Source: Phoebastria nigripes (lineage: Eukaryota > Chordata > Aves > Procellariiformes > Diomedeidae). From it: DNA of 64,000 bases. Made by a program: the position numbers and the translations under genes. This document shows, piece after piece, positions 24,301 through 37,257 of this stretch; the stretch's first letter is position 1; each line of letters begins with the position of its first letter. The notes under the pieces were generated by a model that saw nothing but the letters and a program-made list of their open reading frames with translations, did no database searches and had not been told where the DNA came from. The stretch covers positions 443,341 to 507,340 of the forward strand of contig JAYKAV010002917.1 of assembly GCA_035582835.1 (NCBI GenBank). Reading direction: 5' to 3'.

Positions 24301-25800
24301 TATTTTAAAATAATGTATTTGCCATCTACTGTTGACTCCCACCATGTCATTGTCCATATTTTCCTTTAAACTGCTGCCAGGATTAAGATTTCCTACTTTG
24401 ATGAGGGTGTGGAAATCTGTGTTGTCAGACAGATTGCCAGTGAGCAGGCTTAGACACATTGGAACATTTCCACCTGCCCAGTAATCACAGATCCTTGAGC
24501 ACAGAAAAAAACCAGCAGTTTTCTTTGCCTCCATTGTGGCCACTGAACATATGATATCTTCCTGATGTAATTGGCTGGACTCGGAATGCTTTCTGCTGAT
24601 GATACTCTAACCTTTTTCACTGCAGCCTCATTTGTTACCATCCTAGCTAAAGAATAATGAGAATGAATTTTGCCTGTCACTGAGAAATCCTATATATACA
24701 ATTAATGAACTGGCTGGTAATTAATACTGAAACTTGTCAGCCACAGGAGATATCNCAGAGTCAAGAATAATCTGAAACATATAGTTTAACAATTAGATAC
24801 AATAATTACATATTTCAGATGCTCACACAGAATATATTCCAGCTTTATTAAAGCTTAAACTTTTCATGCTCCATGTTTTTAATGCTTGAATTTAAAGTAC
24901 TGTTTGATATCAGAACATTATGCAAATACTGTTGTGCGATATACATTACAACCTTGCGTCTGTCTAAAGATGACTTTGCCACATCTTTCCAAAGACAATT
25001 CATCATACTGACACTTAATAAGACATTAACAATTCAAAAACTACTCTATGGCTCACCAGTGTAATGTGTGTTCGACTGATGGTTTTGCAAGAGCTGCAAA
25101 GGCCTATTCTTTGTTGTGATGCTAATGTGAAACAGAAAAAAAGTTGTGCCATCAGTAACTAATTGAATCGGTCTCAAAAAAAAAGGTCTTACACATTTTG
25201 TTAAAAATATCACCTAAAGAATGCTGTAAAATTCAGCTTGGATTATAAATCATAATTTTTCTACCGTATTCTATGTCTGTTCATATATAGCATTCCAAAT
25301 TTCATTTCTTTGCGCTACTTCTCTCTGATCTTTGATTCACTCATTTTTTAACCTGTGTATATTCAATTATGTCATATTTTATAAATTCAGTATACCAAAA
25401 CAAGTTAAAACAAAATAACACTCTGGTAATTGCACTAGAAAAAGCAAAATCTTTAGGTGTCTTTAAATTCAATTTTTATGGATTTGCCTAGTGTGATACC
25501 AGTTTAGATCACATACAGACCTATAGAAAATGTTTAAATCACATGATAATGGCAATACAAAACTTTCTTGTCATTAAGTAAAATACACCTTAAAACCAAA
25601 ACATTAAATTAGAACCAATAAACAACTGAGTAACTTTAGCCATATTTTATAACCTCTTGAATGAGAACAATGAAGAGTAGAGGAAATCTACTTCAGTGGA
25701 TTAGCCTTTCTCTGAGAATCCTAGAGGACAGCTCTGAGTTTCTGTTCTTTCTCCTACAGAGCTCCTTCTTTGTTTCCACAAAGTATTTCTTACTATGTAT
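21368..25800. other. Unique AT-rich non-coding stretch
   Basis: No supported gene. It holds a 16-base A run (21631-21646) and one ambiguous base N near 24755. Frames of 60-86 codons (for example 24283-24543) are not recognisable. Confidence 0.6.
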
Positions 25801-25870
25801 AAGAATTACTAAATATTCCATATTGCACTGTCATTAAGAATTACTAAATATTCCATATTGCACTGTCATT
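25801..25870 (+). repeat. Exact 35-bp tandem duplication
   Basis: The 35 bases at 25801-25835 (from AAGAATTACTAAATATT to GCACTGTCATT) are repeated without any change at 25836-25870. Perfect identity in non-coding DNA points to a recent event or polymorphism. Confidence 0.97.
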
Positions 25871-28800
25871 AGTATGATACAGTCAAGACAATATAATTCA
25901 ATATATGATTTAAGTACCTCCTCCATTTTTCAGGATCCACCTTGTTCTTTTCAACTACTTCTACATATGACGATCAGTTCCTAGTTGCGTCTTAAGCTTC
26001 TGTAATTTACATTCCTCTGTGCGTGCCTCAGAGAATTCATTCCAAATGGCTATTACTTCTCAAACAGAAGGGAAAAGGAACTAGTCTACAGGGGAAAGCT
26101 TTTCAGAGCAATAGATTGAAGAGCAGCTATATAGTTAAAACATATGACAAACTTTGTAAAGTAGGGTTAGTGGGCTATATGCATATGCAATAATTTTCAC
26201 AAATAGATGAGCACCCTAAATATCAGTTTCCATGGAATCAAGCTAATTTTAATGACGAAAGAAAAAACATTCTGACAAATGTTTGCATACAAGAAGTGGA
26301 AAATAATATGAAAGCAAAAGGTAATTTTAAGAAAGAGTAAATGCAACTCTTACAAATGTTTTAATAATGAAGACCCACCACCACAGCAATAGTAACAGCT
26401 GGTATACATGGGATAAAGACATTGCAGAGGTGTGGGATTGATAACCTACAGCAGATGGGTACTAACAAAATTTGCTAGGCAACCTTCTTTTAAATTGCCA
26501 CAGGTGTTTCAAAAAATTACCTTTTGTATTTCCACAGTTGTTGTCTTCACAAAACAAGATGGTAGACAGAGTATAAAATTTACTGGATGTGTGAAAGCAG
26601 AGTCAATGGCATGGCTTATCTGCATTTCTTATTGTAAGCTTAAGGCACTTGATAGCAGTAGAGGTGAAAATTGTTGTACAGTTACTGGGGAGAGGTGAAA
26701 ACAGTAAGAGAATTTGACAGTTAGTCTCCTATGTATATCTCACCAATATATGTAGGCCTCACTGTCACAGATGAGTTTTGGTCTTTTAAGAACTGAAGGC
26801 AGGAGCAGAAGAACAAAAAATTATGTGATGCCTGTATTCATCAAGATAGACAAATTGCCTTATTTAACAAAACAAATTAAAACTGCATAGGAAGAATTAT
26901 TTGCTGTAGTGCTATAGCACAGCCTTCATGTGGTGGGAGAAAAACAAACAAAAATGAAATATTTACCATGTTCGATATAACAAGAAGTCTTGTCCCATAC
27001 CTCTTTGCACCACATTATTAGTATTAAGATCGTTGTACAAGCAATTCCCATCACCATACTGGAGAAGAACCCTCTAGAAGAATGGAAGGACAAGTTTCAG
27101 CATTGCTGTAATATTTTGCACAGCTCTTCATGAAATGAGAAAAATCCAAACATATTTTGGCATGTTGCTTACCTGGCTGGTCTCCGTGGCTCACACAATA
27201 TTAATATAATGGTCTTTCAAAATTTTCATGTAAATGTTCATCACGACAGCCCGTGCTTATGGAAACTAGATGCTACTAAACCAGTTCTTTTTTTTCAAAT
27301 GTATCAACTGCTGTTTCTCTTTGAGCTCCATCTAGTTGGTTTGCTTTCCTAAAAAATAATATAAACTAATATCTTTGATGAAAAAACATTGAAACCCTTG
27401 CTCTTTATCCATCCTCAATGTCAAGGTGTTCTTTGCCTTGTAAATACTGAGCAGACATATGTTATAAGACCATGGTCAAGCTATGCATAAACAGCATTCA
27501 ATTTGGTTAATGTGTTCAAAGAATGTCCTTGTTGACCTTTAGGCCAAAAATACACAGTTGCATATGTTGCTACTTCTGATATTTTCCTACATATTTTCTT
27601 AAAAGGACAGATATTAATAATGTGTGACTGTTAATTGTTCAAGGCAATAATGACATTTGCTAAGAGTCCAGTTGCAGTGTCTCAGTAGTCTAGAATTCCT
27701 GAACAATCTCTTATTTTCAAGTTTTTATTGCTTATGCCAACTAAAGCTCACCCTATACTAAAGAAATTATTTGTGGACCTAACTGCTAATGAATTTAAGC
27801 AGTTTCAAAATCTATATTTAAAACATTGATCATTGATAACAGGACATTTTAGAAATTAAAAAAAAAAAAGCCTCCCCCACCAAAAAAACCCGATCAAAGT
27901 AGCAAGAGAGCTGGACAACTCCACATTATTTGCACTTGTCTAGTGCACAAAATTAATGAAGTAACTGAACACTAAAAGCTGATTTTGTGTGCGTGCATTT
28001 CAAAGGGTTTGTTTGGTGTAGAATTGCCTTTCACAGAATCACAGAATCAGAGTTCAGCTGAATTTGAATTAAGCACTTTTTTGTTTATTTCATTATTTTG
28101 AATTTTTATAAGTAAAGAAAATGAAGTATTCCAATTTACAGTGTTTTTATACTGAAGTAGGAATTTACACTTGAATGTTGTATAAAATATTAGACTCAAT
28201 CACAGCCATGTAAATAGGGACTAATTCCATCACTTAGAAACTTGTCCAGAAATGTTTTGTTTACTTGGACAGCTGTAGCGCTACAAAGAAGTCACAGAAT
28301 ACTTTTGATAACTCGTTCATGGTAACTATGAAATGTCATCCACACAGTTATATTAGATAAAAAATCAATCTTTCCCTCGATTAATTTAATAGAATTAACT
28401 GCTTCTCTAGTCTGATATTCTAGTCTATATTCATTTCTTTTCTGCATTGTTAACACTTCTTTCCAGCTATATTATATTTTAAACAAAGCTGAAAACAAGC
28501 ATACAGAAAAAGAAAATATGAAAGCATTTGTACATGCCCACAGTCAAAATTGGATCTTTAATGTAGTTTTTTCCCTGTTCCATCTATCAGTTACCAAGCC
28601 TGAAGGCAATGCATAGACAAGATTCTGGAGAAGAATATCATGCTGACAGTAGAATCTGGAAACATCATCACTTCTAAGTTCCCTGGACTTTGCTGCATCA
28701 CTGGGATTTTTTAACTGGACTGTCTCTCAAAGACTCCAAGATACCAGCTGCAAAATAAGTTTTGAAGAAAATTGAACTCTGCAACATTGCAGGTTAGGTA

Positions 28801-29397
28801 ACTTCAAAATTGCTAGCAACTTCAAATCATTTTCTCTAGATAGTTTTCTTGGAATCAATTTCATTTGTTCCAAGGGGCTACAAGAGCAACAATTATCGAA
28901 CTGTAAGATCAGGAGGAAAATGTGAGATCAGAGAAGGGAATGTATGTTTAAGATGTGAAAGACTCATATTTTCTATATCAGAAAAGAAAACTGAAGCCAG
29001 GTTTTCCCCATGCTAGATAACTAAGATATAAGAAAGATGGCAAAGTCTCTATCATCAATGTTTGTAGCTCTAGCCATTCCACTATTTTTCATTTCCTACA
29101 GTGTTTTATTTTGGGTTTTCTACTGAACCTACAGGAAGACAGGGGAAATATAAGAGAACAAGAGAGATTTATTTTACTCTTTTAATCTAAAGCAAACTTT
29201 TCCCTTCTGTTTTTTAGGTAAACTCAGTCAGCAGAGGAATGAAAAACAACTTAAAAATGTTAAAAGTTCCACCAAAATTAAATGCTGAAACATACCTCTT
29301 GTATTCTTTAAACACAAATTAATACCACTCTTACACATATTGAATATACAATCTTATCATCTGAGTGCATATAGATACTTTCACCCTATCATGAATT
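25871..29397. other. Unique AT-rich non-coding stretch
   Basis: No gene was found. The only repeat hint is two ACAGAATC units at 28032-28050, resembling the antisense CR1 terminal octamer, but the flank does not continue as CR1. Confidence 0.6.
28032..28050 (-). repeat. Possible CR1 terminal octamer remnant
   Basis: CACAGAATCACAGAATC matches the antisense form of the CR1 3' terminal octamer repeat. The following bases have diverged from, or never were, the CR1 3' UTR, so this may be chance. Confidence 0.35.
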
Positions 29398-29458
29398 CAG
29401 ATTCTGTAAAGAATCCTATCTGCATATCAGATTCTGTAAAGAACCATATCTGCAGTAT
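29398..29458 (+). repeat. Diverged 30-bp tandem duplication
   Basis: The unit at 29398-29427 starts CAGATTCTGTAAAGAA and recurs at 29428-29458 with a few substitutions and one inserted base. It is older than the exact duplication at 25801. Confidence 0.9.
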
Positions 29459-31179
29459 CATGCCTCTGTCTGTAAACTGTATAAGACTGTTAACTTTGGT
29501 TTCTCATCTTTGAAATGTCTTTACATTGAATAAGTTATTTACTAAGAAAATGTGTTCTTGGGATACATAAAATCTATTGCTAGTGCACTTAAAAAATGAT
29601 ATGTCCCATGTCTTATGCCTCTCATTAGAAAAAAATTCCATTACAAATTTCCTTTCCCAAAACTAGGACTTTTGGAGTATATTGTGTACTGTGACTATGA
29701 AACATCTTTACAGGGGCTATCAACAGAGGCAGACCTTTTTATGTTTATATAACAATGCAGAGTTCTATTTCAAGAAATAATTACAATTTCAAGTGAAAGT
29801 GGATAAATAAAGTGGATAAGAGTTACTGGTGTTTCCTGGGAACGCGATATGTGTTGAGAGACTAATCAGTTTACTGTGAAAAAGAAAATCCTCCATCACT
29901 TGATTTAGTATAATAACCACCATGAGTTTGAAGATGCTTTCCTATACCATATTTTAGCCCCATCTTGGTCAGTATACCAGAAAGACTAGAAAATGGCAGG
30001 CCAAAAAAAAATTGAAGAAAACTGTCTGGATCTGACATATTTAGGACATAAATATAGACATCACTAGAAAACTGCCTGAAAGTATTTGGAAATTGAATCT
30101 ATTGTCTGACAAGAACCACCGAAAGTCTTTTTTTTTTTTAGCCTTCTTCAATCAGTTAAAATATTTTCTATTTCCTGGTTTTTAATACACTTCTCATTTT
30201 CAGAAGAAGTTTTAAAGAAAGCATGTAGGATAGAATAGAAAAAAAATCAAATTAATATAAATTAGTACTTTTTCTTATTATGACTAATAAGAGCTGCTTA
30301 TTGTGCTTAAGTTAATAGTCATCTGTCCTCCCATAAATTGACTCACTGACCACCAATGCATCGCTGATAATTTATCTACAGCACAATGACTGTGACAATC
30401 TTGCAATTTTCTAACTGAAGACATGAGAATTTGATGGCTACTTCTTCTTTACCATCAATCAAAACAAGGTCTTTCTATGTTCTCCCACTAAAGCAATTCT
30501 ATTCCAAAACTTGTCATGCCTCTTAACCATGAAAGCCCTCCATGAAAGCATGCCAATCTTCTAATACTCCAAAATGGAAAGCTGACATAAAATCTTTATT
30601 TATTTAGTAGCCTCGTTAAAGGTTTTATAAGCCTTATGATGAAACTCCTTCTCTAGCCTTCGGAAGTTTTAATCATCAATTTGACCCTTCACACACAAAA
30701 GACAAGACTTTCTCAATACTTATTGCCAGACTGTATTTGAGTAGAACCAGAACACTTACAGTCCAAACAGAGAAAATGAATAATAAAAGTAAAAGGATCC
30801 ATACACAAACTACGAATAAGAAATCATCATCCTAATATAACACTGATGATTGAGGTATAAAAGGCATAAAGATATAAAAAGATATAAAGGTGGAAATAAC
30901 TATGGATCTCTTCCTGATCCCAGTGAAGCATTAGTATTCAGCTTAATTTAAAGCCGTGCTACCAGAAAGAGTTATTTATCTAAAACTAACCTGTATTTCA
31001 ACTGCAGTCAGAGAAATAGGCACCTTCAGAGGTGATTCAGCTCGTTGAGACAGTGCTGGAGATGACTGGCTGGAATCACTGAAAGTGTAAATGTCTGTTT
31101 CTGTCTACTAACCAGAGGAAGTTAGAATGAGCAGTTTAGACTAGAAAATCAGCTATTAGATGCCAGTTTCCTCTCTGAA
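29459..31179. other. Unique AT-rich non-coding stretch
   Basis: I see no gene here. A short ATAAAGAT-type low-complexity stretch lies at about 30855-30890. Confidence 0.6.
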
Positions 31180-31440
31180 GTGCACAGGACAAGATGCAAC
31201 AGGCACAAGTTGCCAGAAGGAAAAGTATGATTAGATATAAAGAAAATCCTCTTCACACTGTGAACGATTAAGCATGGAACAGCTTGTCCAGGGGTGCAGT
31301 GGAATCTCATCCTTAAGATACTTAAAGCTCAGCCCAAAAAGGTAAAGGGAAGTCTGGCTCTAGCTTTGAATTTAGCCCCACTTCAAGCAGGAGGTTGGCC
31401 TAGATGATCTCCTGAATACAACAGCTAGATGTTTCTGACA
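31180..31440 (+). mobile_element. Degenerate CR1 LINE 3' region
   Basis: CR1 landmarks appear in the right order: ACAGGACAAGATGCAAC, a GGAAAAGTATGATTAGATAT phrase, TCTTCACACTGTGAACG, GGAACAGCTTGTCCAGGGG and finally GAGGTTGGCCTAGATGATCT. These correspond to the end of CR1 ORF2 and the 3' UTR. Many substitutions and loss of the terminal octamers mark it as an old truncated copy with no coding capacity. Boundaries are approximate. Confidence 0.78.
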
Positions 31441-34395
31441 GTCATAGACTTTTCTAGATCTAAGGTCCCGACAAAAATCCTATCTTAGTAAGATTTTTGT
31501 TCCAAATTTAAAGCTGTTGTCTATTTCAGAAAACCTGATTTTAATCAAATGACAGCTAACCTAAAAAAAACCCTAAAATGCATGCAGTTGTCAGACAGAC
31601 TGGCAAGATTATTAATCTAACTGTTACAATGATTTAGGAATGCTGCTTATGGGAATAGCAAAAATTGGAAGCACAAAGGTGGGTTTAGAAGAACAAACAG
31701 GCACAATAAAAACACCACATTCTCAAAAAGGAAAAAATGCTTATTAAGTTTTTATGAACTTCAAAAGAGATTTTATGAGGTTCAAAAATTTTAAACCCAT
31801 GTGCATTTGACTTTGATCATATATTAGATTCTGCCTAAATGTATTTACTTGTATCTACATCAAATCATTGCAATGTGCTGGTGCACGTCAAGTAAACTTT
31901 GACCTTTAGCTCACCTGCATTTGCTATGCACCAAAGTGCTTTGTAGCAGCTTGCAGTTCTGGATTTTTTTTTCAAAGGTTCCAACAGTACTGCATGTGCT
32001 GAAGAAAGACAGGTAGGCAGACAGACAGACAGACATGTGGGTATAGGATGCAAAAGATATACTTTATTAAACATTTACTGTAAAAATTAGAGCTAAAAAT
32101 TAGAATTAGAAATTTGTGATATCTTCAGTTTACCACTTTGCTCCTCGCCTACCTGATAAATATTTCTAGTTCTTTCTACACCCTTTTTCCCACCTATCAC
32201 CTGGGCAGGAGTGAACAGGAATCACAAAGGTCCCAGCCAACCCAAGTCATCCTACAATGGGACAGTTCAGAAAGAACAGATAACTCTTGAGCTCCTGATG
32301 TAGCTTTTCTCTCAATATAGTATATACTTTTCTTTCTACCCACCTGTGAATTTTATAACATTGGAACCATATGCTGTTTTTGAGCTCTCTACTTCTGTGT
32401 CAAATTTGGTTTAAATTGGCCAGCAGCTAAAGGGTTATTAGGGAAAAGGGAATGACAGATGGAACAAGTGATTGCATAAACCTTTCTTAATGAAACTGGG
32501 CTAAAAAGGAGAAGAAAAGATAAAAAACATAAATTTTGTGGATGTTCAAAATAATATCTTCAGCATTCAAGCTCCTAGATACTTTGTAAAATGTCTTTCT
32601 AAATCATCTTTGAATAAATAATACCACCCTTCAAACCATAAAAGACAGTCCCGGGGGACTGAATTCAGCTTTATGAATTTCTGCTGTCTGAGAAAGTCAA
32701 GCATGGCTTGTCTGTAATTGCTCTGAGAATAGGGTCCTTTTAAATCAATCTTTTTAAAGTAAGAAAGGAGAAGAATAGGAAAAGGAATATTACCTATAAA
32801 ATATTTTTAATATACATGGAATTGATTTTGAATTACAATTCAGTTTTTGAGTGTTAAAATTCAGTGCTTTTTCCTGCAAAGATTTAACTTCTCAAATTGA
32901 AGAAAAAAAAAATATGTAAAATTAGATAATGAGTTGAATTCAAACCTCATATTAAAGCTGAATTAGAACTAGATAAAAGCTGAATTTGGATGCAAAGTAA
33001 GCAATTTTCTAATATAAAGATTCCCAGTAAAAGATTGAAATTGTCATAAATTTAAGTCATCAGTGGGATAGATCATGTTCTTCTCTGGAATCAGGCAATT
33101 TTCACTTTCCATACACTCCAAGCACTGCCTTTCTCCATTTTTTGTAGGGGAAGCTAATATTTGAATTGAAGTGCTTCTGTAAATTTATGAAGTTGTATCT
33201 ACTAACCAAGGATGGATTGTCCTAAGCTCTGAAGCTGAGGAGATAGAAAGGACCTTCAGGCAGTAATTTTATGCAACAACTATTCCCATTCCATGGCATT
33301 GAATTTTGGAACTGAGATATTTCTCTGAAACAAGGGAATTCCACACATCTTCACCCAATACAGAGGAACTTCTTCAACTAATACAGCTCTCCAGTTTAAG
33401 ATTCATAAATGTCATGGGTATACCTGGAAGCTTGCTAGCAGCTGTATAGGACTAACATGAAACTAGATGATACCAGAGACAAAGCACAGTGTTGAATACA
33501 TTTATTACTTTTCCATGAAGATAATTGCACTATGCAAAAAATAGAGCTGATATCCCTGTAAACAGCTTCAGCCATAAGAGATCATTGAATGCCACACTTA
33601 CTTTGACTAAAATGCCGTTTAAGAAAAAGTTTTATGTTACTTATCTACTGTTTTTATAAATTGAATGTGAAAATGACCTTGACAGAAGAAGAAAAATCTT
33701 CCTGGCTAATTGCTGCACCTACATTTTTAGGTCATGCTCTAGAGAATATAGACATCTTCTCATTTTGTAACACTTAAGTTCTTTTCAATCATGTTTAGTT
33801 AAAATAATGCCATAACTTCAAAGGGAAAGAAAATCATATGTTAATTTATTCTATCAGAGACACACTGGACAGAGGTTTCAGACTCTGGAGGATCTTACTT
33901 GTGATGAAGCTGTCAAAAAATTGCTAGAGTTTCTCCACCCCTAAAGGAATGATGATGTCTCTGATAAAATCAAAACATATTTGTACTGTATAAACTTTGC
34001 TAAGGAAGCAGAAAGGCTTGGTGTTTTTTCATTTCCACCTTGTCATTCTTTGTGAAGAGGTATGCAATTATTTATTTGAATATTTATTAGGTCCCAAAAT
34101 AATTGAAAGAAAGTCCACATTGGATATTGAAAAAAAAATCCAGCTTTGAAAAGTTGGAAATAGCAAAGTAGGTCTGCCAATCACTGTCTCTAAGTTCTTT
34201 AAAAATACAGTATCAAAGCCAACAATGGTTGCTTTTCATCGAAGATATGCTTTTTCAAGCAGCTAACTGACTCTGAATGTCTAGCCGCAGAATTAACTTG
34301 ATACCAGAAATATTTCTTAGGTTTTCTTTGGTTCAGAAATTCTGGCAAGTAGCATAACTCTGCGATTTCACTGGCCAAAAAGAAAAAAAGAAATA
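31441..34395. other. Unique AT-rich non-coding stretch
   Basis: No gene was found. The only tract of note is a (CAGA)4 repeat at 32018-32034. Confidence 0.6.
32018..32034 (+). repeat. (CAGA)4 microsatellite
   Basis: Four CAGA units plus one base, uninterrupted. Confidence 0.9.
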
Positions 34396-34496
34396 AACCA
34401 AATCAAACCAAACCAAACCAAAAACCCACAACCCCGAACCAAAACCAAACCAAACCAAACCAAACCAAACCAACAACAACAACAAAAACAAAAACA
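34396..34496 (+). repeat. (CCAAA)n pentanucleotide and (CAA)n tract
   Basis: Two blocks of CCAAA repeats (about 34400-34421 and 34437-34471), separated by a degenerate C-rich spacer, run into CAA trinucleotides. The minus-strand frame rich in Gly, Leu, Val, Trp and Phe over this tract is an artefact of the repeat. Confidence 0.93.
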
Positions 34497-36073
34497 GAGA
34501 AAAACAACAAACTCCATCTTTTTGTAGGAAGAAGTTGGTGAGTTCAGGTTTCACCCAGGAACAAGTACTGATTTATTGGTCATGCATCTGACAGTAAATT
34601 GCACTGAGTCTATATTTTGCACAGCCAGCTACTGGTTTAGTATTTGCATTCATCACACAACTACTCTCACTCTGTTTAGAAAATAGAATACATCCAATAT
34701 TTAGGCTGTAAATATCATGGTTTTGCGGTACCTTTCTCAGGCTGTAAAAGCTTGTAAATATTAGTCATATTAGGATATATACACCTAAAAAGTGTAAGTA
34801 TGCAACAATGCAAACAACCTTTTTCTACTCTTTTTTTTTCCTGCTGATTCTGATTTGTATCCTTTTATAATTTGCTGTCCCTAAACCAGTTGTTATTATT
34901 TCCTATAACTACAAATAGTGTCCTTCATCTTTTCCAATACACCAGAGAAAACCAAAACTCTATAATCAAACATAAATATGTAAGTATATGAAGAAAGTTT
35001 GTAAACCTTAAATAGCCTTGTTAGGCACTCGTCATAAAAATGCTAATTTATAAATGGTGAAGTTAGGATTAAATTAAGTTACCAAAGCATGAATTATGCA
35101 GATTTGTCAAAATTAGCAAAAAGTTAAGAATTTCACAGGAATCACTTTGAATTAAAAATAGTATACACTTGACTTCAGCTGCTGTCCAGGCAAATAATAT
35201 TCTTGGTCTGAATGGTTCTGACTGTAATTTATGGGTTTCAGAAGTAGGCTGTCTTCAGCGTACTCTGAACTGAAGTTACAGACTTATGTAATGCATCTGG
35301 AAGACTATTCAAAAACCTTAAAGCTAGTTTATATATTCTATTGCTGCTGTTGATCTACTGGAAATAGCAAGCATATAAAAAAAAAATCTTCTGTGATGGC
35401 ATTCAAAGTCCATCTAGCGTTTTCACTAAAAATCCATACATGTAAATCAGAAGAGTTAAAAAAGCTAATAAAGTAGTAGTGCACATTCTGTCACAGACAT
35501 GGTCCTTTGGAAGGATGGAAATTTCAAAGACTTCATAAAATACAGATATTGTGATTACATAGAATGCTCAACATGTTACAAGTATTGTTGTGTTCCGGGA
35601 CCATAGGGTGTATTTCCTGATGAAAATGAATTTCCTGGATGATAGTTACTGCAAATCAGTAGCATAAACTTAAGTCTTTGGAAATATCACTCCAAGGTAT
35701 GCATGGAAATAGGAGGGGTTTATATGTACAGTTAGCTATTTGGGTCATTCTCAGGAGGTCTAATAAAGCAAAGACACAGTCTTAACTTAGAAAAGTATCC
35801 TCACAATAGCAAATGTACAAAGAAATGAAAGACTTGAGACTGGCCAAAGTAGGGACTTGCATGTAAGAATGTGTGTTCTTACACACGTAACCGCGTGTAA
35901 GGTTGAGAACATTTATTGCTTTATCATCCACACTTTCTCATCAATGTTAATGCTCAAATTATATGCTTTGTGGAAAATGGCTGATTAGTTAATAACTTGA
36001 ATTAATTAACATCTCTCTACTCAGAAAAAACAGCAAATGCTACAATATTAACTTAATTTCAGATCTGATAAAG
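34497..36073. other. Unique AT-rich non-coding stretch
   Basis: No gene. Two small adjacent inverted repeats are present: GTAAGAA/TTCTTAC (35863-35869 and 35876-35882) and ACACG/CGTGT (35883-35887 and 35894-35898). Confidence 0.6.
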
Positions 36074-36078
36074 TCATC
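36074..36078. repeat. Left target-site duplication TCATC
   Basis: TCATC immediately precedes the element and is repeated exactly at 37253-37257. Confidence 0.9.
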
Positions 36079-37252
36079 TGTGGTGGTGCATTCCCCCCCG
36101 GCCCTGCCCTCTCCTGGGCCGCTCCATGATCTCAGAAACTCCTGTTAAAACTTGGCCTTCGTGTAATGAGTCAGGCGATGAAGCGTCCCTTGACTGTATC
36201 AGGAACTCTTGCATAGCTGAGGTGGGGGAGCAGTACTGACCGTACCAGGAACTCCTGCTGCCTGGCCCAAGCACGGGACGAGAGCAGAGATAATTCATCA
36301 TCCCCTGACACCCTTATCTGGGTCGTAACTCGAGTGGGACAGTACTATTGTTACTGAAACCTTGAGAATTTTTACGGATGACTAAAGCCAATCATCTTGC
36401 AAACCTATAAACAGCGGTCCTAAGAGAGACACTTTGAGCTCTCCTGGACCGCAGCAGGCTGTGCCCTGTATCTCCCTCTGAGTGGGACGCCTCTCAGAGC
36501 TCATGACCTCTCGAGTTTGTGATATTCGGAGGACCGTCGTCGAAAGCTGACGACGGGGCCCAGGCTGAAACATTCCTTGAGGCTCAACCCCTTGCCCGTT
36601 GAGAAATGCCAAGACATTTGACATGAATACTTCACTGGACTTGAGGGGAATTTTTAACAGGTATACCTTTGTATGTTTATCTATCTTTGTGCCTGTGTGC
36701 GTGTGTGTGTTAATAGATGGAGGTACCCACTAGCAAGTATTGTATAAATATTACCATCTCGAATCTATAATTAAGTCACTGTCGTGATTGTAGTAGACTC
36801 TACTAACTTACTGTAAACGTTAAATTAGTCAATGATTAAGTGCTACTAAAATCTTGTGATCTATCTTAAAACTGTGAATGAACCTTAGACTGCTGCTAAA
36901 CACATATAATCCCTTAGACATAAACCGTTGTCCAAGTCTGAGACTAAGATTGGATCCAGGCACACCTAAGCTCCATCAGGAGTTTAGAAAGCAAGGGCGT
37001 CTTCTCTGAACCTCGTGACTCAACAGGAGGGTGTCCCTTGCCCTTTGTCATCCTCGGTCCCTGTATAAATCATTCCAGCTCAATTCTGACATGATTTTCC
37101 TTTGTATACTTCATCCATGTATTAAGTGATAGAGTGAACCTTGACATCAAAATCTGTTAAGTCGCACTTTTATAAATTTCTATTAAAATCACTTTTGCTA
37201 ATACCTTTGATGGTGATTCTTTAAGCGGCCTCTAAACCACTCATTCGTGACA
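36079..37252 (+). mobile_element. Solo LTR of a second ERV family, 1174 bp
   Basis: The element starts TGTGGTGG and ends CGTGACA (TG...CA), with exact 5-bp TCATC duplications. It is much less AT-rich than its flanks and unlike the other LTRs in the window. Plus-sense orientation is inferred from a CCAAT box (36388-36392) 13 bases before a TATAAA (36406-36411) and an ATTAAA polyadenylation signal (37182-37187) 65 bases from the end. A second TATAAA lies at 37064-37069, so the U3/R boundary is uncertain: the first TATA implies an unusually long R, the second a U3 of about 1 kb. U3 has three copies of a CAGGAACTCCTG-like motif. No gag, pol or env is visible. Frames of 75-80 codons on the minus strand inside it are not genes. 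Confidence 0.87.
36388..36411 (+). promoter_or_regulatory. CCAAT and TATA boxes in the long LTR
   Basis: CCAAT (36388-36392) and TATAAA (36406-36411) are spaced like a compact pol II promoter, followed by a GC-richer leader. Promoter identity is inferred from motif and position. Confidence 0.55.
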
Positions 37253-37257
37253 TCATC
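37253..37257. repeat. Right target-site duplication TCATC
   Basis: Exact copy of 36074-36078. Confidence 0.9.

Noticed and set aside
34333..34554. 73-codon Phe/Leu/Gly/Trp-rich minus frame
   Set aside because: Translation of the (CCAAA)n repeat.
36074..36624. Minus-strand frames of 75-80 codons
   Set aside because: They lie inside the long solo LTR and are opposite its inferred sense; no domain is recognisable.
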